Positions 9,048-17,085 of a stretch of 27,304 nucleotides of DNA are shown piece by piece. The notes beneath the pieces were generated by a model. That model did not search any database. It was not told the origin of the DNA and worked only from the letters and a program-made list of their open reading frames with translations. This DNA comes from DATAEK01 sp036258055 (GTDB lineage: Bacteria > Acidobacteriota > Vicinamibacteria > Vicinamibacterales > 2-12-FULL-66-21): the NCBI GenBank assembly GCA_036258055.1, contig DATAEK010000285.1, positions 1-27,304 on the forward strand, written 5' to 3'. The position numbers were made by a program, and so were the translations under genes. The number at the start of each line of letters is the position of its first letter. The stretch's first letter is position 1.

Positions 9048-9824
9048 CTACTCCGTTGAATGATTGAACCAGATCTGAGCCGTCGCGGCGCCGCCATCCT
9101 TCAGCTCGGCTCCGAGCTCCACGCGATAGATTCCCGCGGTCCGCGGCGCCGGCAGCGTAATCACGATCCCGCGGTCGGCCGGGTAGTAGTTGAACCCGAG
9201 CGGCTTGTCTTTCATGACGAAAGCGGCGGGCGAGGTGCTCCCTTCGAGAACCATGGTTACGAAGAGCTCCTTCAGCTCAGCGCCCGGAACGACGACCAGA
9301 CGGTACGCGCCGGTCGGCGACGTGGTCGTGCTGCTGTGTACCCGCAGTCCCAGGAGCACGTCGCGCTCGGTGGTTCCTACGGCCGACCGCGTCCAGGCGA
9401 GCACGCCGAGCTCGTCGCGCGACAACTTCAGGCGCGACAAGAACGTCGTGGGCCATTGATCGGAGCCGATCGCGGGTGGCCGTACGGCATCCATGCGGTA
9501 ATAGAGCCGGGGTCGCAGCGCGACCGCGCGCAGCCGGGTGACACCGCTGCGAGGCGCCGGCCAGTCGAGACGGAGACTCTTGATCGCCGCCGGATCGAAG
9601 GCATCGAAGGCCGTGGTGAAGGAGACGACGGCGAGCGCCGCTCCCGCGACCTCGCGCGCGTAGAGGCCCTCACATCGGTCGCCGCGTCTCTCGTACTTGT
9701 CGGAACCGGCCGCGCGGCCCAGCAAACCTGGATCGCACGGATCGCCGCCTGGCGGTTGCGCCAGGAGCGGCGCGCCGGCGAGGATGGACGACACGACAAC
9801 GACACGCAGGGGCCTCGCGAGCAT
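9048..9824 (-). CDS. Secreted protein of unknown function
   Basis: A 258-residue protein. The N-terminus MLARPLRVVVVSSILAGAPL followed by LAQ is a signal peptide with likely cleavage after LAQ or a nearby position. The mature protein begins with a Cys-containing segment (GGDPCDPGLL, GDRCEGLY) that could hold a disulfide. A mainly beta region follows, with two likely beta-sandwich-like halves: YRLVVVPGAELKELFVTMVL, and GIYRVELGAELKDGG near the end. No catalytic motif is visible. It is the first gene of the three-gene minus-strand cluster that ends with the trypsin-RCC1 protein. Its promoter should lie in the 123-bp gap shared with the divergent dioxygenase gene. Function unknown. Confidence 0.75.
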   Translation of the reverse strand: MLARPLRVVVVSSILAGAPLLAQPPGGDPCDPGLLGRAAGSDKYERRGDRCEGLYAREVAGAALAVVSFTTAFDAFDPAAIKSLRLDWPAPRSGVTRLRAVALRPRLYYRMDAVRPPAIGSDQWPTTFLSRLKLSRDELGVLAWTRSAVGTTERDVLLGLRVHSSTTTSPTGAYRLVVVPGAELKELFVTMVLEGSTSPAAFVMKDKPLGFNYYPADRGIVITLPAPRTAGIYRVELGAELKDGGAATAQIWFNHSTE

Positions 9825-9947
9825 GCAGTGCGATGGAGGGCCGGGGCGAGTCTAGCACGGGGTACAGTTAGACCTTGGCCCGCTGTCGGGGCCGAGGACG
9901 CGATCGAATCAAGCCACGGATCGGACTGCACGGATGAGGAACGGACA

Positions 9948-10892
9948 ATGTCGTACCCGATCATCGGATTGCATCATGTGACGGCGACCGTAGACGAAGC
10001 GCAGGCCGACCTGGACTTCTGCGTGGAGGCGCTCGGGCTGCGGCTGGTGAAGAAGACCGTCAATTTCGACAATCATCACGTCTATCACTTCTATTACGGC
10101 ACCGAACGCGGCGCGCCTGGGACGATCTGGACGACCTTTCCGTATCACGGGCGCGGTGTCCGCGTCGGAACGAAAGGCGCGGGACAGGTGACGGCGACGT
10201 CCTTTTCGGTGCCGTCGAGAACGCTGGATTTCTGGAAAGCGCGCCTCAAGGAAAAAGGCACCGCCGTCGAGGACGCGCCGTCCCGGTTCGGTGAGCCGTC
10301 GATCGTGGCGACGGATCCGTCAGGCCTGGTGATGGAGCTCGTTGCAACCGGCCGCGATTCGCGGCAGCCATGGAGCGGAGGCGATGTCGATCCGGGCGCG
10401 GCCGTCCGCGGTCTTCACAGTGTCTCGATGACGGTTCGTGATGCGGCCCCGACGATCGAGTTCATGACCGGCGTTCTCGGCTACGCGGTCGTGGATCGCA
10501 TGAAAGGGCGAATTCGAGTGACCGTCAACGGCGACGCACCGGGCCAGACCATCGACATCGTCGAACACCCGGACGCGGCGCAGGCGGTCAATGGCGTGGG
10601 GACGGTGCATCACGTGGCGATGGCCATCGAGGGTGAGGACCAGCAGGCGGCGCTCAGGAACGAATTGATCGCGCGCGGTCTGCAGGTCACGCCGGTGATG
10701 GACCGGCAGTACTTTCGATCGATCTACTTCCGCGAGCCCGGAGGTGTGTTGTTCGAGGTCGCCACGGTCGCGCCCGGGTTCACCGCCGACGAAGCGCTCC
10801 CGTGCCTCGGCCAGGATTTGAAGCTGCCACCGTGGGAAGAGGCCAACCGGGCGGAGATTGAGGCCGGGTTGCCGCGGATCGCGGTGCCGTAG
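9948..10892 (+). CDS. Ring-cleaving dioxygenase (extradiol/hydroquinone type, glyoxalase fold)
   Basis: A 314-residue protein of the vicinal oxygen chelate superfamily, resembling the MhqO/PcpA/LinE group that opens hydroquinone or related rings with Fe(II) and O2. Two glyoxalase modules are seen, starting at GLHHVTATV (residue 7) and GLHSVSMTV (about 155). The metal ligands expected for PcpA-like enzymes are present as His10, His222 in VHHVAMAI and Glu270 in GGVLFEVAT. The frame is open upstream to 9060, but the start is the ATG at 9948: GAGGA lies at 9936-9940, seven bases before it, and homology begins immediately after. The upstream stretch overlaps the oppositely oriented secreted-protein gene and is not coding. 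It has no signal peptide and is cytoplasmic. The substrate is probably a (substituted) hydroquinone or catechol, but this is inference from the family. Confidence 0.9.
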   Translation: MSYPIIGLHHVTATVDEAQADLDFCVEALGLRLVKKTVNFDNHHVYHFYYGTERGAPGTIWTTFPYHGRGVRVGTKGAGQVTATSFSVPSRTLDFWKARLKEKGTAVEDAPSRFGEPSIVATDPSGLVMELVATGRDSRQPWSGGDVDPGAAVRGLHSVSMTVRDAAPTIEFMTGVLGYAVVDRMKGRIRVTVNGDAPGQTIDIVEHPDAAQAVNGVGTVHHVAMAIEGEDQQAALRNELIARGLQVTPVMDRQYFRSIYFREPGGVLFEVATVAPGFTADEALPCLGQDLKLPPWEEANRAEIEAGLPRIAVP

Positions 10893-10898
10893 CTTTTC

Positions 10899-11044
10899 TT
10901 TCGGCGTTCGGCGTTCGGCTTCGGGGTTTTGGCGTGCGCCATTCGCCGTGTGCGGGTTCGCGTTTCGCCGATCACAGTTCGCCGTGCGCCAAAGCGCTGG
11001 TTAGCGTTTCGCCGAGCGCCGAGCGCCGAGCGCCGAGCGCCGAG
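10899..11044. repeat. Short tandem 7-bp repeats in opposed orientation
   Basis: The gap between the convergent dioxygenase and hydrolase genes is built from short repeats. At 10901-10919 TCGGCGT is repeated in tandem (TCGGCGTTCGGCGTTCGGC). At 11011-11044 GCCGAGC is repeated almost five times. The second array is the reverse complement of the first apart from A/G changes that still allow G-U pairing, so a transcript from either strand could fold into a stem of about 19 bp. Between them lie further degenerate copies (TTCGCCG, GCGTTTCGCCGA) and the palindrome GGCGTGCGCC. It may serve as a bidirectional 3' end structure. There is no T-run typical of an intrinsic terminator. Confidence 0.6.
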
Positions 11045-11046
11045 TT

Positions 11047-11697
11047 CTACTGTGCGTTGTTCGCGAGGAGCGCGTTGACAGCCTCGAGCTCGTCACGATT
11101 GACGGTGTGTCCCATCCGCGGGTAGATGCGCTCGTCCACAGTCGCTCCCATGCGCCGGACCACATCCGCGGATTCGTGGACCCGCTCGAGCGGGATGTGC
11201 GGGTCGATGTCGCTGCAGCCGAGGAACACTGGCGTGCCGTCGAATGAGCCCGCGTAGTTCCGCGGCGTTCCCGGCGGTCCGATCAGGCCGCCACTGAAGC
11301 CGGCGATGGTCGCGTACGGGCGGGCGTGACGTGCGGCGAATTCCAGTGCGAGACACGCCCCCTGCGAGAACCCCATGAGCGCGATTCGCTCGGCTGGGAT
11401 GCCCTGACGCTCGACCTCGTCGATCAGATCCGCGATCACTCGCAGGCCCGAACTGATGCCGGGCTCGTTCTGAGGGATCGGCGACAGGAACGAATACGGA
11501 TACCACGTCCGTCCTGCCGCCTGGGGAGCCAGGTAGGTGATCCCGGTTGCGCTGAATTCGCGCGACAGGCCAAGGATGTCGTCTGCCGTGGCCCCGCGGC
11601 CGTGGATCATGATCGCGACCAGCCGCGCCTCGTTGATCCGCGGTCCGTGTCGAAGGACCGGCTGCCCGGCGTGCGGATGCTGCGGGTCCAGTGCCAT
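11047..11697 (-). CDS. Phospholipase/carboxylesterase-type alpha/beta hydrolase
   Basis: A 216-residue compact alpha/beta hydrolase of the carboxylesterase/dienelactone hydrolase-like kind. It has the oxyanion-side motif IHGRGA (31-36), the nucleophile elbow GFSQGA with Ser111, the acid Asp165 in CSDIDPHIP and His197 in MGHTVN, so the triad is complete. There is no signal peptide and it should be cytoplasmic. It follows the TolB-like gene with three bases between that gene's stop and this ATG, so the two are probably translationally coupled; no separate ribosome site is seen. It converges on a ring-cleaving dioxygenase gene, and in other bacteria such hydrolases often accompany hydroquinone dioxygenases. 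Here they are on opposite strands. A role in hydrolysing an aromatic breakdown product is possible but unproven. Confidence 0.88.
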   Translation of the reverse strand: MALDPQHPHAGQPVLRHGPRINEARLVAIMIHGRGATADDILGLSREFSATGITYLAPQAAGRTWYPYSFLSPIPQNEPGISSGLRVIADLIDEVERQGIPAERIALMGFSQGACLALEFAARHARPYATIAGFSGGLIGPPGTPRNYAGSFDGTPVFLGCSDIDPHIPLERVHESADVVRRMGATVDERIYPRMGHTVNRDELEAVNALLANNAQ

Positions 11698-11700
11698 GCG

Positions 11701-12702
11701 CTACTGCACCTTCAGCAGAAAGATGCCGTAGCCAACGCCCGCGGGATCGCTGCTGCGCGCCGACTGGAAGGCAATCGTCCTGCCGTCGGGACTGACGACG
11801 GGATTCGACGCTTTGTAGCCCGGATAATCGCCCCAGCGCGTCATCCGCACGAAGTCCGTGCTGTTTGGCTCGAGCTTCAGCCTCCAGATGTCGATGTAGT
11901 TCGAATTCTGCTTCGACTGTTCGCGGCTGGACTCCACCAACGCGTATTCTCCGCTCGGGTAGATCCCTTCCACTTCGTTGTACTCACCAGCGATCTTCCG
12001 GTAGGTTGTGACCGTTCCCGTCTTGAGATCGACGCCGAACACGTCGGCAAACGGTGAGCGATAGCACGTGTAAATCAGCTCGGTATCGTTCTTGCGGAAG
12101 TCCTGCGCCTCGAGCGTGCACTCGGGCGCCTTCGCGCGCAGCACCTCCTTCTTATTCGCCAGCCTGGCCCCGCCTCCTTCGTACACGATGTCAGCGGTGT
12201 AGATGACCGACTCTCCGTCGCCAAGCAGATCGGGGTACTGTCCGTGTGTGTTCGACCAGGCAATCGTGTTGGTCCTCCGGGAGATCGCGACGCCCTCCGA
12301 GATCTTGTGGTCGAGCGGCACGGGTCGCTCCTTCCGATCGGCCTTCATCAACCACATCTCCTGATCCCGCGCTCTCGTCGTCTGAACGTCGGAAAACGTG
12401 CGCGCGCCAATCAGGAAGAAATCTCCGTTCGGCAGGTACTGGACGCGGAGGTATCCCGGATTCGGATACTGGGTCAGCAACCGGATTGTTTTCGTCTTCA
12501 CCTCGACGACGAAGGCATCGCCGAAGCTTTTCGACATGAACGCGATGCGCTGACCGTCAGGAGACCACGAGGCGCGCTCGCCGAAAGCGGTGAGCTGCGT
12601 GATGTCCGACGGCAGATGATCCTCAGGACCGCCGGTCTTTTGTCCTTGGGTGGTACCAAGTGCCGAGCCTGCCACAGCCAGGATCACCACGACCGAACGC
12701 AT
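11701..12702 (-). CDS. Exported TolB-like beta-propeller protein (PD40/WD40-like)
   Basis: A 333-residue protein. MRSVVVILAVAGSALGTTQG is a signal peptide. The mature part has TolB/PD40-type propeller blades, recognised by FGERASWSPDGQRIAFMSKS near the N-terminus and ASNPVVSPDGRTIAFQSARS near the C-terminus, with weaker blades between. Such periplasmic propellers usually bind proteins; no catalytic site is visible. The frame is open upstream to 13062, but the signal peptide fixes the start near 12702. The motif AAGGAGG at 12717-12723 is 14 bases from this ATG and only five from an in-frame GTG at 12711, so translation may start at the GTG, adding three residues. It is upstream of, and nearly touching, the carboxylesterase gene. 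It is divergent from the PQQ-propeller gene, with a 281-bp gap that holds both promoters but no recognisable gene. Confidence 0.83.
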   Translation of the reverse strand: MRSVVVILAVAGSALGTTQGQKTGGPEDHLPSDITQLTAFGERASWSPDGQRIAFMSKSFGDAFVVEVKTKTIRLLTQYPNPGYLRVQYLPNGDFFLIGARTFSDVQTTRARDQEMWLMKADRKERPVPLDHKISEGVAISRRTNTIAWSNTHGQYPDLLGDGESVIYTADIVYEGGGARLANKKEVLRAKAPECTLEAQDFRKNDTELIYTCYRSPFADVFGVDLKTGTVTTYRKIAGEYNEVEGIYPSGEYALVESSREQSKQNSNYIDIWRLKLEPNSTDFVRMTRWGDYPGYKASNPVVSPDGRTIAFQSARSSDPAGVGYGIFLLKVQ

Positions 12703-12983
12703 CGCGCGCACGCCCGCCTCCTTGACGCTTTCCTCTTGGCGAAGATCCCGATCGGCACGCCTGACTGAGTATCTACCGATTCTCAGTTCCTTTTCCATCG
12801 GCTCACCGTGTGCCCGCTCCCGCGCCCACTGCTGAAGTACGCTCGGGCTCGGACCGACGTTGCATACACGCGACGGCGTGGAGAACCGGCTGGCGTCTGA
12901 TTCTCGTATACTCACATCTCTCAACAGCGACGCATTGGCAGGGCGCCTGTTTCGTTGACGCTCAGTCAGGCAAGGAGCCAACC

Positions 12984-14414
12984 ATGGCGAATGTTCGACG
13001 TTCGGTCGGCGTGTGGCCCGTGCTGGCTTGCCTCGCGATTGGGGCAGGCACCGCGCACGCACAATGGCCCCAATTCCGCGGACCGAACGGGTCCGGCGTG
13101 GATTCCGCGCCGGGATACCCGGTGTCGTTCTCGCCCGCCACGAACGTGGTATGGAAAACCGCCGTTCCCTACGGGCAATCGTCCCCTGTCGTAGCGGGCG
13201 GACACGTGTACCTGACCGCCAGCCAAGGCGATCGGTTGCTGACGATCTGTCTCGATGCCAAGACCGGCAGCGAGCTGTGGCGTAGAGAGATTCGACCCGA
13301 GCGATCCCACACGATCTTTCGCGCGAATGATCCGGCGTCGCCCACGCCGGCAGCCGACGAAGCCGGCGTGATCGTGTTCTTCGCCGACTTTGGTTTGGCC
13401 GCCTACACCCACGATGGCAAAGATCGCTGGACGCTTCCGCTCGGTCCCTTCAAGAGCTTTTACGGAATGGGGGCGTCTCCAATCCTCGCCGGAGATCTGG
13501 TGGTCCTCGTCTGCGATCAACAGAGCGGATCGTTCGTGATCGCGGTTGACCGCAAGACGGGGCGCCAGCGGTGGAAGACGGACCGTGCCGGGGTTCCCGA
13601 GTCTTGGGCCACGCCGATGGTATTCCGGCCCGGCGGGAAGACAGAGCCGGAGCAGCTGATCGTGCTCGGCTCGACGCGGCTCGACGCCTATTCCCTCGAG
13701 AACGGAGCGCTGCGGTGGTGGATGCCTGTCGGATCGGGCGGAGCGATGGGCACCGCCGTGGCCAGCGGCGATCTCCTCCTGGTGTCGACGATGGGTTCCA
13801 CCGAACCGTGGTTGCCGGCCTTTGCCGCGATCCTGGAGAAATACGACAAGGACAAAGACGGCCGGCTTTCGCACCAGGAGTTCAGCGCCGACAAAGAGAT
13901 GGGCGAGCATTTCGGCTGGATCGACGCCGACGCCGACGAGGTGGTCAACGCCGAGGAGTGGAACACGATCCGGACGCTGGGCCTTGGCGAGTACGGCGCC
14001 ATCGCCGTCCGGCCGGGCAAGGCGAACGGGAAACTCGATCCTCAGGCGGCGGTCCTGTGGCGTTTCAAGAAGAACCTTCCGTACATTCCGGCCCCCCTGG
14101 CCTACCAGGGTGTGTTCTACATGGTGAAGGACGGAGGGATCATCACGTCACTCGATCCGGCAACAGGCCAGTCGCTGAAGGAGGGCCGGAGCCCGAACGC
14201 GTTGGGCGAGTATTACGCGTCGCCCGTGGCTGCCGACAACAAGGTGTTCCTGGCCAGCGCGGAAGGCAAGATCACGGTGCTGAAAGCGGCGGGGCAGTGG
14301 GAGGTGCTGGGAGTGAACGATGTGGGTGAGGAAATCCACTCCACACCCGCACTCAGTGCGGGGCGGCTCTTCGTGCGGACGCGGAGCTCCATGTATTGCT
14401 TCGGCACCAAGTGA
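12984..14414 (+). CDS. Exported PQQ-like beta-propeller protein with inserted EF-hand pair
   Basis: A 476-residue protein. Residues 1-26 are a signal peptide ending AHA before QWPQFRGPNGSG, the usual beginning of acidobacterial and planctomycete PQQ-like propellers. Blades follow with motifs such as DAKTGSELWRREI, DRKTGRQRWKTD and LDPATGQSLKEG. Between blades, at residues 288-299 (DKDKDGRLSHQE), lies a full EF-hand calcium loop. A second one at 314-325 (DADADEVVNAEE) has Glu in place of the usual Gly at position 6. Residues that would mark a true PQQ-dependent dehydrogenase are not evident, so it is probably a structural or binding propeller, perhaps stabilised by calcium. The ATG at 12984 has AAGGAG at 12972-12977, six bases upstream. 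It converges on the ABC permease gene. Confidence 0.88.
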   Translation: MANVRRSVGVWPVLACLAIGAGTAHAQWPQFRGPNGSGVDSAPGYPVSFSPATNVVWKTAVPYGQSSPVVAGGHVYLTASQGDRLLTICLDAKTGSELWRREIRPERSHTIFRANDPASPTPAADEAGVIVFFADFGLAAYTHDGKDRWTLPLGPFKSFYGMGASPILAGDLVVLVCDQQSGSFVIAVDRKTGRQRWKTDRAGVPESWATPMVFRPGGKTEPEQLIVLGSTRLDAYSLENGALRWWMPVGSGGAMGTAVASGDLLLVSTMGSTEPWLPAFAAILEKYDKDKDGRLSHQEFSADKEMGEHFGWIDADADEVVNAEEWNTIRTLGLGEYGAIAVRPGKANGKLDPQAAVLWRFKKNLPYIPAPLAYQGVFYMVKDGGIITSLDPATGQSLKEGRSPNALGEYYASPVAADNKVFLASAEGKITVLKAAGQWEVLGVNDVGEEIHSTPALSAGRLFVRTRSSMYCFGTK

Positions 14415-14462
14415 GTGACACCGCCTGGCCGTTCGACGTAGACACCGTGAGTCAGCCTTGAA

Positions 14463-15287
14463 TCATGATTTGAGGCGTGCGAGTGACCCGAGCCACTCGC
14501 TGGATCGAGATTCCGCGTGTTCCGGTTTCCATCGGAGCAGCCGGCGTTCCAGTCGGCTGACCAGGTCGCCTACGAGCAGGACTCCTGCAGCCAGAACCGC
14601 CATGCCGGCGAACACTCCAGTGGTATCGAAAACGCCTTCGGCCTGAGCAATGAGGTAACCGATTCCTCTCGAGGAGCCGAGATACTCGCCAACCACCACG
14701 GCGATGATGGCCATGCCGATGCTGATATGCAGACTGGCAAAAATCCACGTCAACGCACTCGGGATGAGCACATGGCGCACGAGTTGAGCCTGTGAGGCGC
14801 CGAGCATTCGCGCGTTGTCGATCACCACTCTATCCACTTCACGAACTCCGCGATACGTATTGAAGAAGACGATAAAGAAGACCACCGTCACGCCAAGGGC
14901 CACCTTGGACCAGATCCCGAGACCGAACCACAGGAGAAAAATCGGCGCCAGAACCACGCGGGGTAGCGCATTGGCGATTCGAAGATACGGCTCCAGCAGC
15001 GCCGCGAGGATCGGCACACCGGCGAGCGCGAATCCGAGGAGCACACCGAGGGAACCGCCGATCACAAACGACAGGATCGCTTCACTGAACGTCGTTGACA
15101 GATGCACCCAGAGCGATCCGGTCCCAATCCACTGCGCCATGCGAAGAACGACGTCACTCGGCCGGCTGAAGAAGAACGGATCGAGAACGTTGGATGCAGC
15201 GGCCCACTCCCACACCAGCAGCACCGTTGCCGCAAGTGCCAGTTGCCAGACGATCAGCCTCGATCGCCTCTCAGCGACTCCGCTCAT
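14463..15287 (-). CDS. ABC transporter permease, NitT/TauT (SsuC-like) family
   Basis: A 274-residue inner-membrane protein with about six helices: the first at 12-30, then clusters around 65-105, 110-150 and 190-250. The permease EAA-type loop is visible as DNARMLGASQAQLVRHVLIP. Sequence and length fit permeases that import nitrate, taurine, sulfonates, or thiamine-precursor-like substrates. Its ATG at 15287 overlaps the end of the ATPase gene by 17 bases, so the two are translationally coupled. It is the last gene of the four-gene operon methyltransferase, binding protein, ATPase, permease. The polar C-terminal tail (WKPEHAESRSSEWLGSLA) extends past the last helix. The substrate cannot be deduced. 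Confidence 0.92.
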   Translation of the reverse strand: MSGVAERRSRLIVWQLALAATVLLVWEWAAASNVLDPFFFSRPSDVVLRMAQWIGTGSLWVHLSTTFSEAILSFVIGGSLGVLLGFALAGVPILAALLEPYLRIANALPRVVLAPIFLLWFGLGIWSKVALGVTVVFFIVFFNTYRGVREVDRVVIDNARMLGASQAQLVRHVLIPSALTWIFASLHISIGMAIIAVVVGEYLGSSRGIGYLIAQAEGVFDTTGVFAGMAVLAAGVLLVGDLVSRLERRLLRWKPEHAESRSSEWLGSLARLKS

Positions 15288-16065
15288 AGCTCTTCAAGAC
15301 CTCCCGCCGCAAGTCGTTCCAGATGTCCCGGTACACCTCATGAAACCGAGATTCGGCTTTGATGTCGATGAGGGGCCTTGGTCTCGGGAGGTCAATCGAG
15401 TACCGGCCCACCAAACGAGCGCCGGGTCCTGCCGACAACAGGAAGACGTGATCGGAGAGAGCGATCGCCTCCTCCAGATCGTGCGTCACGAAGACGACCG
15501 TCTGGCCAGATCCCTCCCATAGTCTCAGAATCTCCGATTCCATCCGGAGCCGTGTGTGCACATCCAGCGCGCTGAACGGCTCATCCATCAGAATCAGATC
15601 CGGTTGAACGATCCAGCACTGCGCCATGGCCACCCGTCTCCGCATGCCGCCGCTCAACTGATACGGATAGTGGTTCCCGAAGCCCTTCAAGCCAACCCGT
15701 TCGACCCAGGTCCGCGCGTTCTCCAGCGCGTCGCGTCCGTTCTGGCCGCGCAACGTCAGGCCGAGTTGAATATTCCCCATCACGGTCTTCCACTGGAGGA
15801 GCGCATCCTGCTGGAACATATACGAGGCGCGGCGATTGATGCCGGTGAGCGGTTCACCGAAAACCTCGACGCGACCGCCGCTTGCGGGCAGCAGGCCGGC
15901 GATGATGTTCAAGAGCGTGGATTTTCCGCAACCGCTCGGTCCCACAACCGAAACGAACGTCGCCGGCGCGACGTCCATCGTGACCCCTTCGACGGCAGTA
16001 TTCGCCCCGAATCGTTTGACGACGTCCTGCAGCGCCAACGCGGGATGAGGAAATGCACCCGACAT
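15271..16065 (-). CDS. ABC transporter ATP-binding protein, NitT/TauT (SsuB-like) family
   Basis: A 264-residue ATPase with all ABC motifs: Walker A GPSGCGKST (42-50), Q-loop MFQQD (83-87), signature LSGGM (137-141), Walker B LILMDEP (157-163), D-loop SALD and switch His195 in VTHDLEEAI. It powers import together with the permease it overlaps by 17 bases and the lipoprotein encoded 13 bases upstream. Length and sequence match the nitrate/sulfonate/taurine subgroup. It acts at the cytoplasmic side of the membrane. Nothing suggests it is defective. Confidence 0.94.
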   Translation of the reverse strand: MSGAFPHPALALQDVVKRFGANTAVEGVTMDVAPATFVSVVGPSGCGKSTLLNIIAGLLPASGGRVEVFGEPLTGINRRASYMFQQDALLQWKTVMGNIQLGLTLRGQNGRDALENARTWVERVGLKGFGNHYPYQLSGGMRRRVAMAQCWIVQPDLILMDEPFSALDVHTRLRMESEILRLWEGSGQTVVFVTHDLEEAIALSDHVFLLSAGPGARLVGRYSIDLPRPRPLIDIKAESRFHEVYRDIWNDLRREVLKSYERSR

Positions 16066-16078
16066 GGACTTCTTCGCA

Positions 16079-17077
16079 TCACCTCATGGAGGCAAATTCG
16101 TTCGTGTAGATTTTGGCCGTGTCGATGTGGGCCGCTCGCACCTTCGCGTTGGAAACCGCAACGAATTTCTTCACCAGCTCCGCTGACTCCGGAGGCATCA
16201 GCCCATCGGTCGACAACTCCTGCTGCATTCGCTGAATCGTTTCAAGATCGGCCGTCGCCGTCATGCGCGCGGCGTCAGGAATCATCTCGCGAACCTGTTC
16301 CGCAGGATGATCGTGCACCCAACGCATGCCTCGCTTCAGGGCTCGGACGAGCCGCTGCGCGGTATCTCGATTGGCTCGTAGCCAGTTATCCTGCGCCAGC
16401 AGACCCAGGGACGGGAACATCTCGGAGCCGAAAACCTGCCGGGCACCGTCGAGCGTACGCGCATCCACAATGAACGTGTTGCTCGGGTGTCGTTCCTCGA
16501 ACGCGGTGATCGCACTGGCAAGCAGGACCGATGCGTCGACTGTCCCATGCTCGAGTGCGGCCACCGAGCTGGCCGACATGCCGACCGAAACAGTGCTGAC
16601 ATCCTCTGGCGAGAGGCCACTTGTGACCAGAAGGAAGTTGAGAAACTGGTGGCTCCACGAGCCGGGAGCGGAGACGCCGACCGTACGGCCTTTCAGATCA
16701 TGGATCGTCCGAATGGTTCTGCTCAGGGCCGGTGCAACCGCCAGCGCGGCGGCCGGACGCGTGTACATGACGAGGAAGCCGCGTACGTCGCGGCCTTCGG
16801 CGGCAAGCGGCAACACATCCGACATGGACGCAGCGGCCACATCCACGCTGCCACCCAGCAACGCTTCGATCGCCTTCGTTCCGCCTGCGACCTCGGACAA
16901 ATCGACGGCAATCCCTTCGGCTTCGTAGTACCCGAGCGTCTGGGCGACGCGGACGGGAAGAAAGGCAATCGGCTCCCGGTGTATCGCGATTCGGACGTTT
17001 CGGATGCCTGCGGCGGGCTGCGAACCACGGCAGCTGAGAAGCGCGATCGCCAAGAGGAGCAGCAGAGCGCGGCGCAT
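16079..17077 (-). CDS. NMT1/THI5-like substrate-binding lipoprotein of ABC transporter
   Basis: A 332-residue protein. The N-terminus MRRALLLLLAIALLSC has a lipobox (ALLSC), so Cys16 should be lipidated and the protein anchored on the periplasmic side. The mature part is a periplasmic binding protein of the NMT1/THI5/SsuA type: IAIHREPIAFLPVRVAQTLG, then YYEAEGIAVDLSEVAGGTKA, and GRTVGVSAPGS. The frame is open upstream to 17113, but the lipobox and an AGGAAGGA ribosome site just before the ATG at 17077 fix the start. It starts eight bases after the methyltransferase stop and ends 13 bases before the ATPase. The ligand is not identifiable; thiamine pyrimidines, sulfonates and aromatic compounds are all transported by relatives. 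Confidence 0.9.
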   Translation of the reverse strand: MRRALLLLLAIALLSCRGSQPAAGIRNVRIAIHREPIAFLPVRVAQTLGYYEAEGIAVDLSEVAGGTKAIEALLGGSVDVAAASMSDVLPLAAEGRDVRGFLVMYTRPAAALAVAPALSRTIRTIHDLKGRTVGVSAPGSWSHQFLNFLLVTSGLSPEDVSTVSVGMSASSVAALEHGTVDASVLLASAITAFEERHPSNTFIVDARTLDGARQVFGSEMFPSLGLLAQDNWLRANRDTAQRLVRALKRGMRWVHDHPAEQVREMIPDAARMTATADLETIQRMQQELSTDGLMPPESAELVKKFVAVSNAKVRAAHIDTAKIYTNEFASMR

Positions 17078-17085
17078 GTTCCTTC

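Noticed and set aside
6128..9824. Protease-RCC1 cluster as a phage defence system
   Set aside because: The protease and one partner have signal peptides and the third is an envelope protein, with no nucleotide-sensing or effector domain; intracellular defence is unlikely.
9060..9947. Long open stretch in frame with the dioxygenase, as a possible N-terminal extension
   Set aside because: It lies opposite the well-formed secreted-protein gene, is arginine-rich without domain character, and the ATG at 9948 has a good ribosome site and begins the homology.
11011..11044. Tandem GCCGAGC repeats as a CRISPR array
   Set aside because: Units are 7 bp with no spacers.
12703..13062. Upstream extension of the TolB-like frame
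   Set aside because: The signal peptide starts at 12702 with a ribosome site just upstream; the extension is low-complexity and overlaps the divergent gene.
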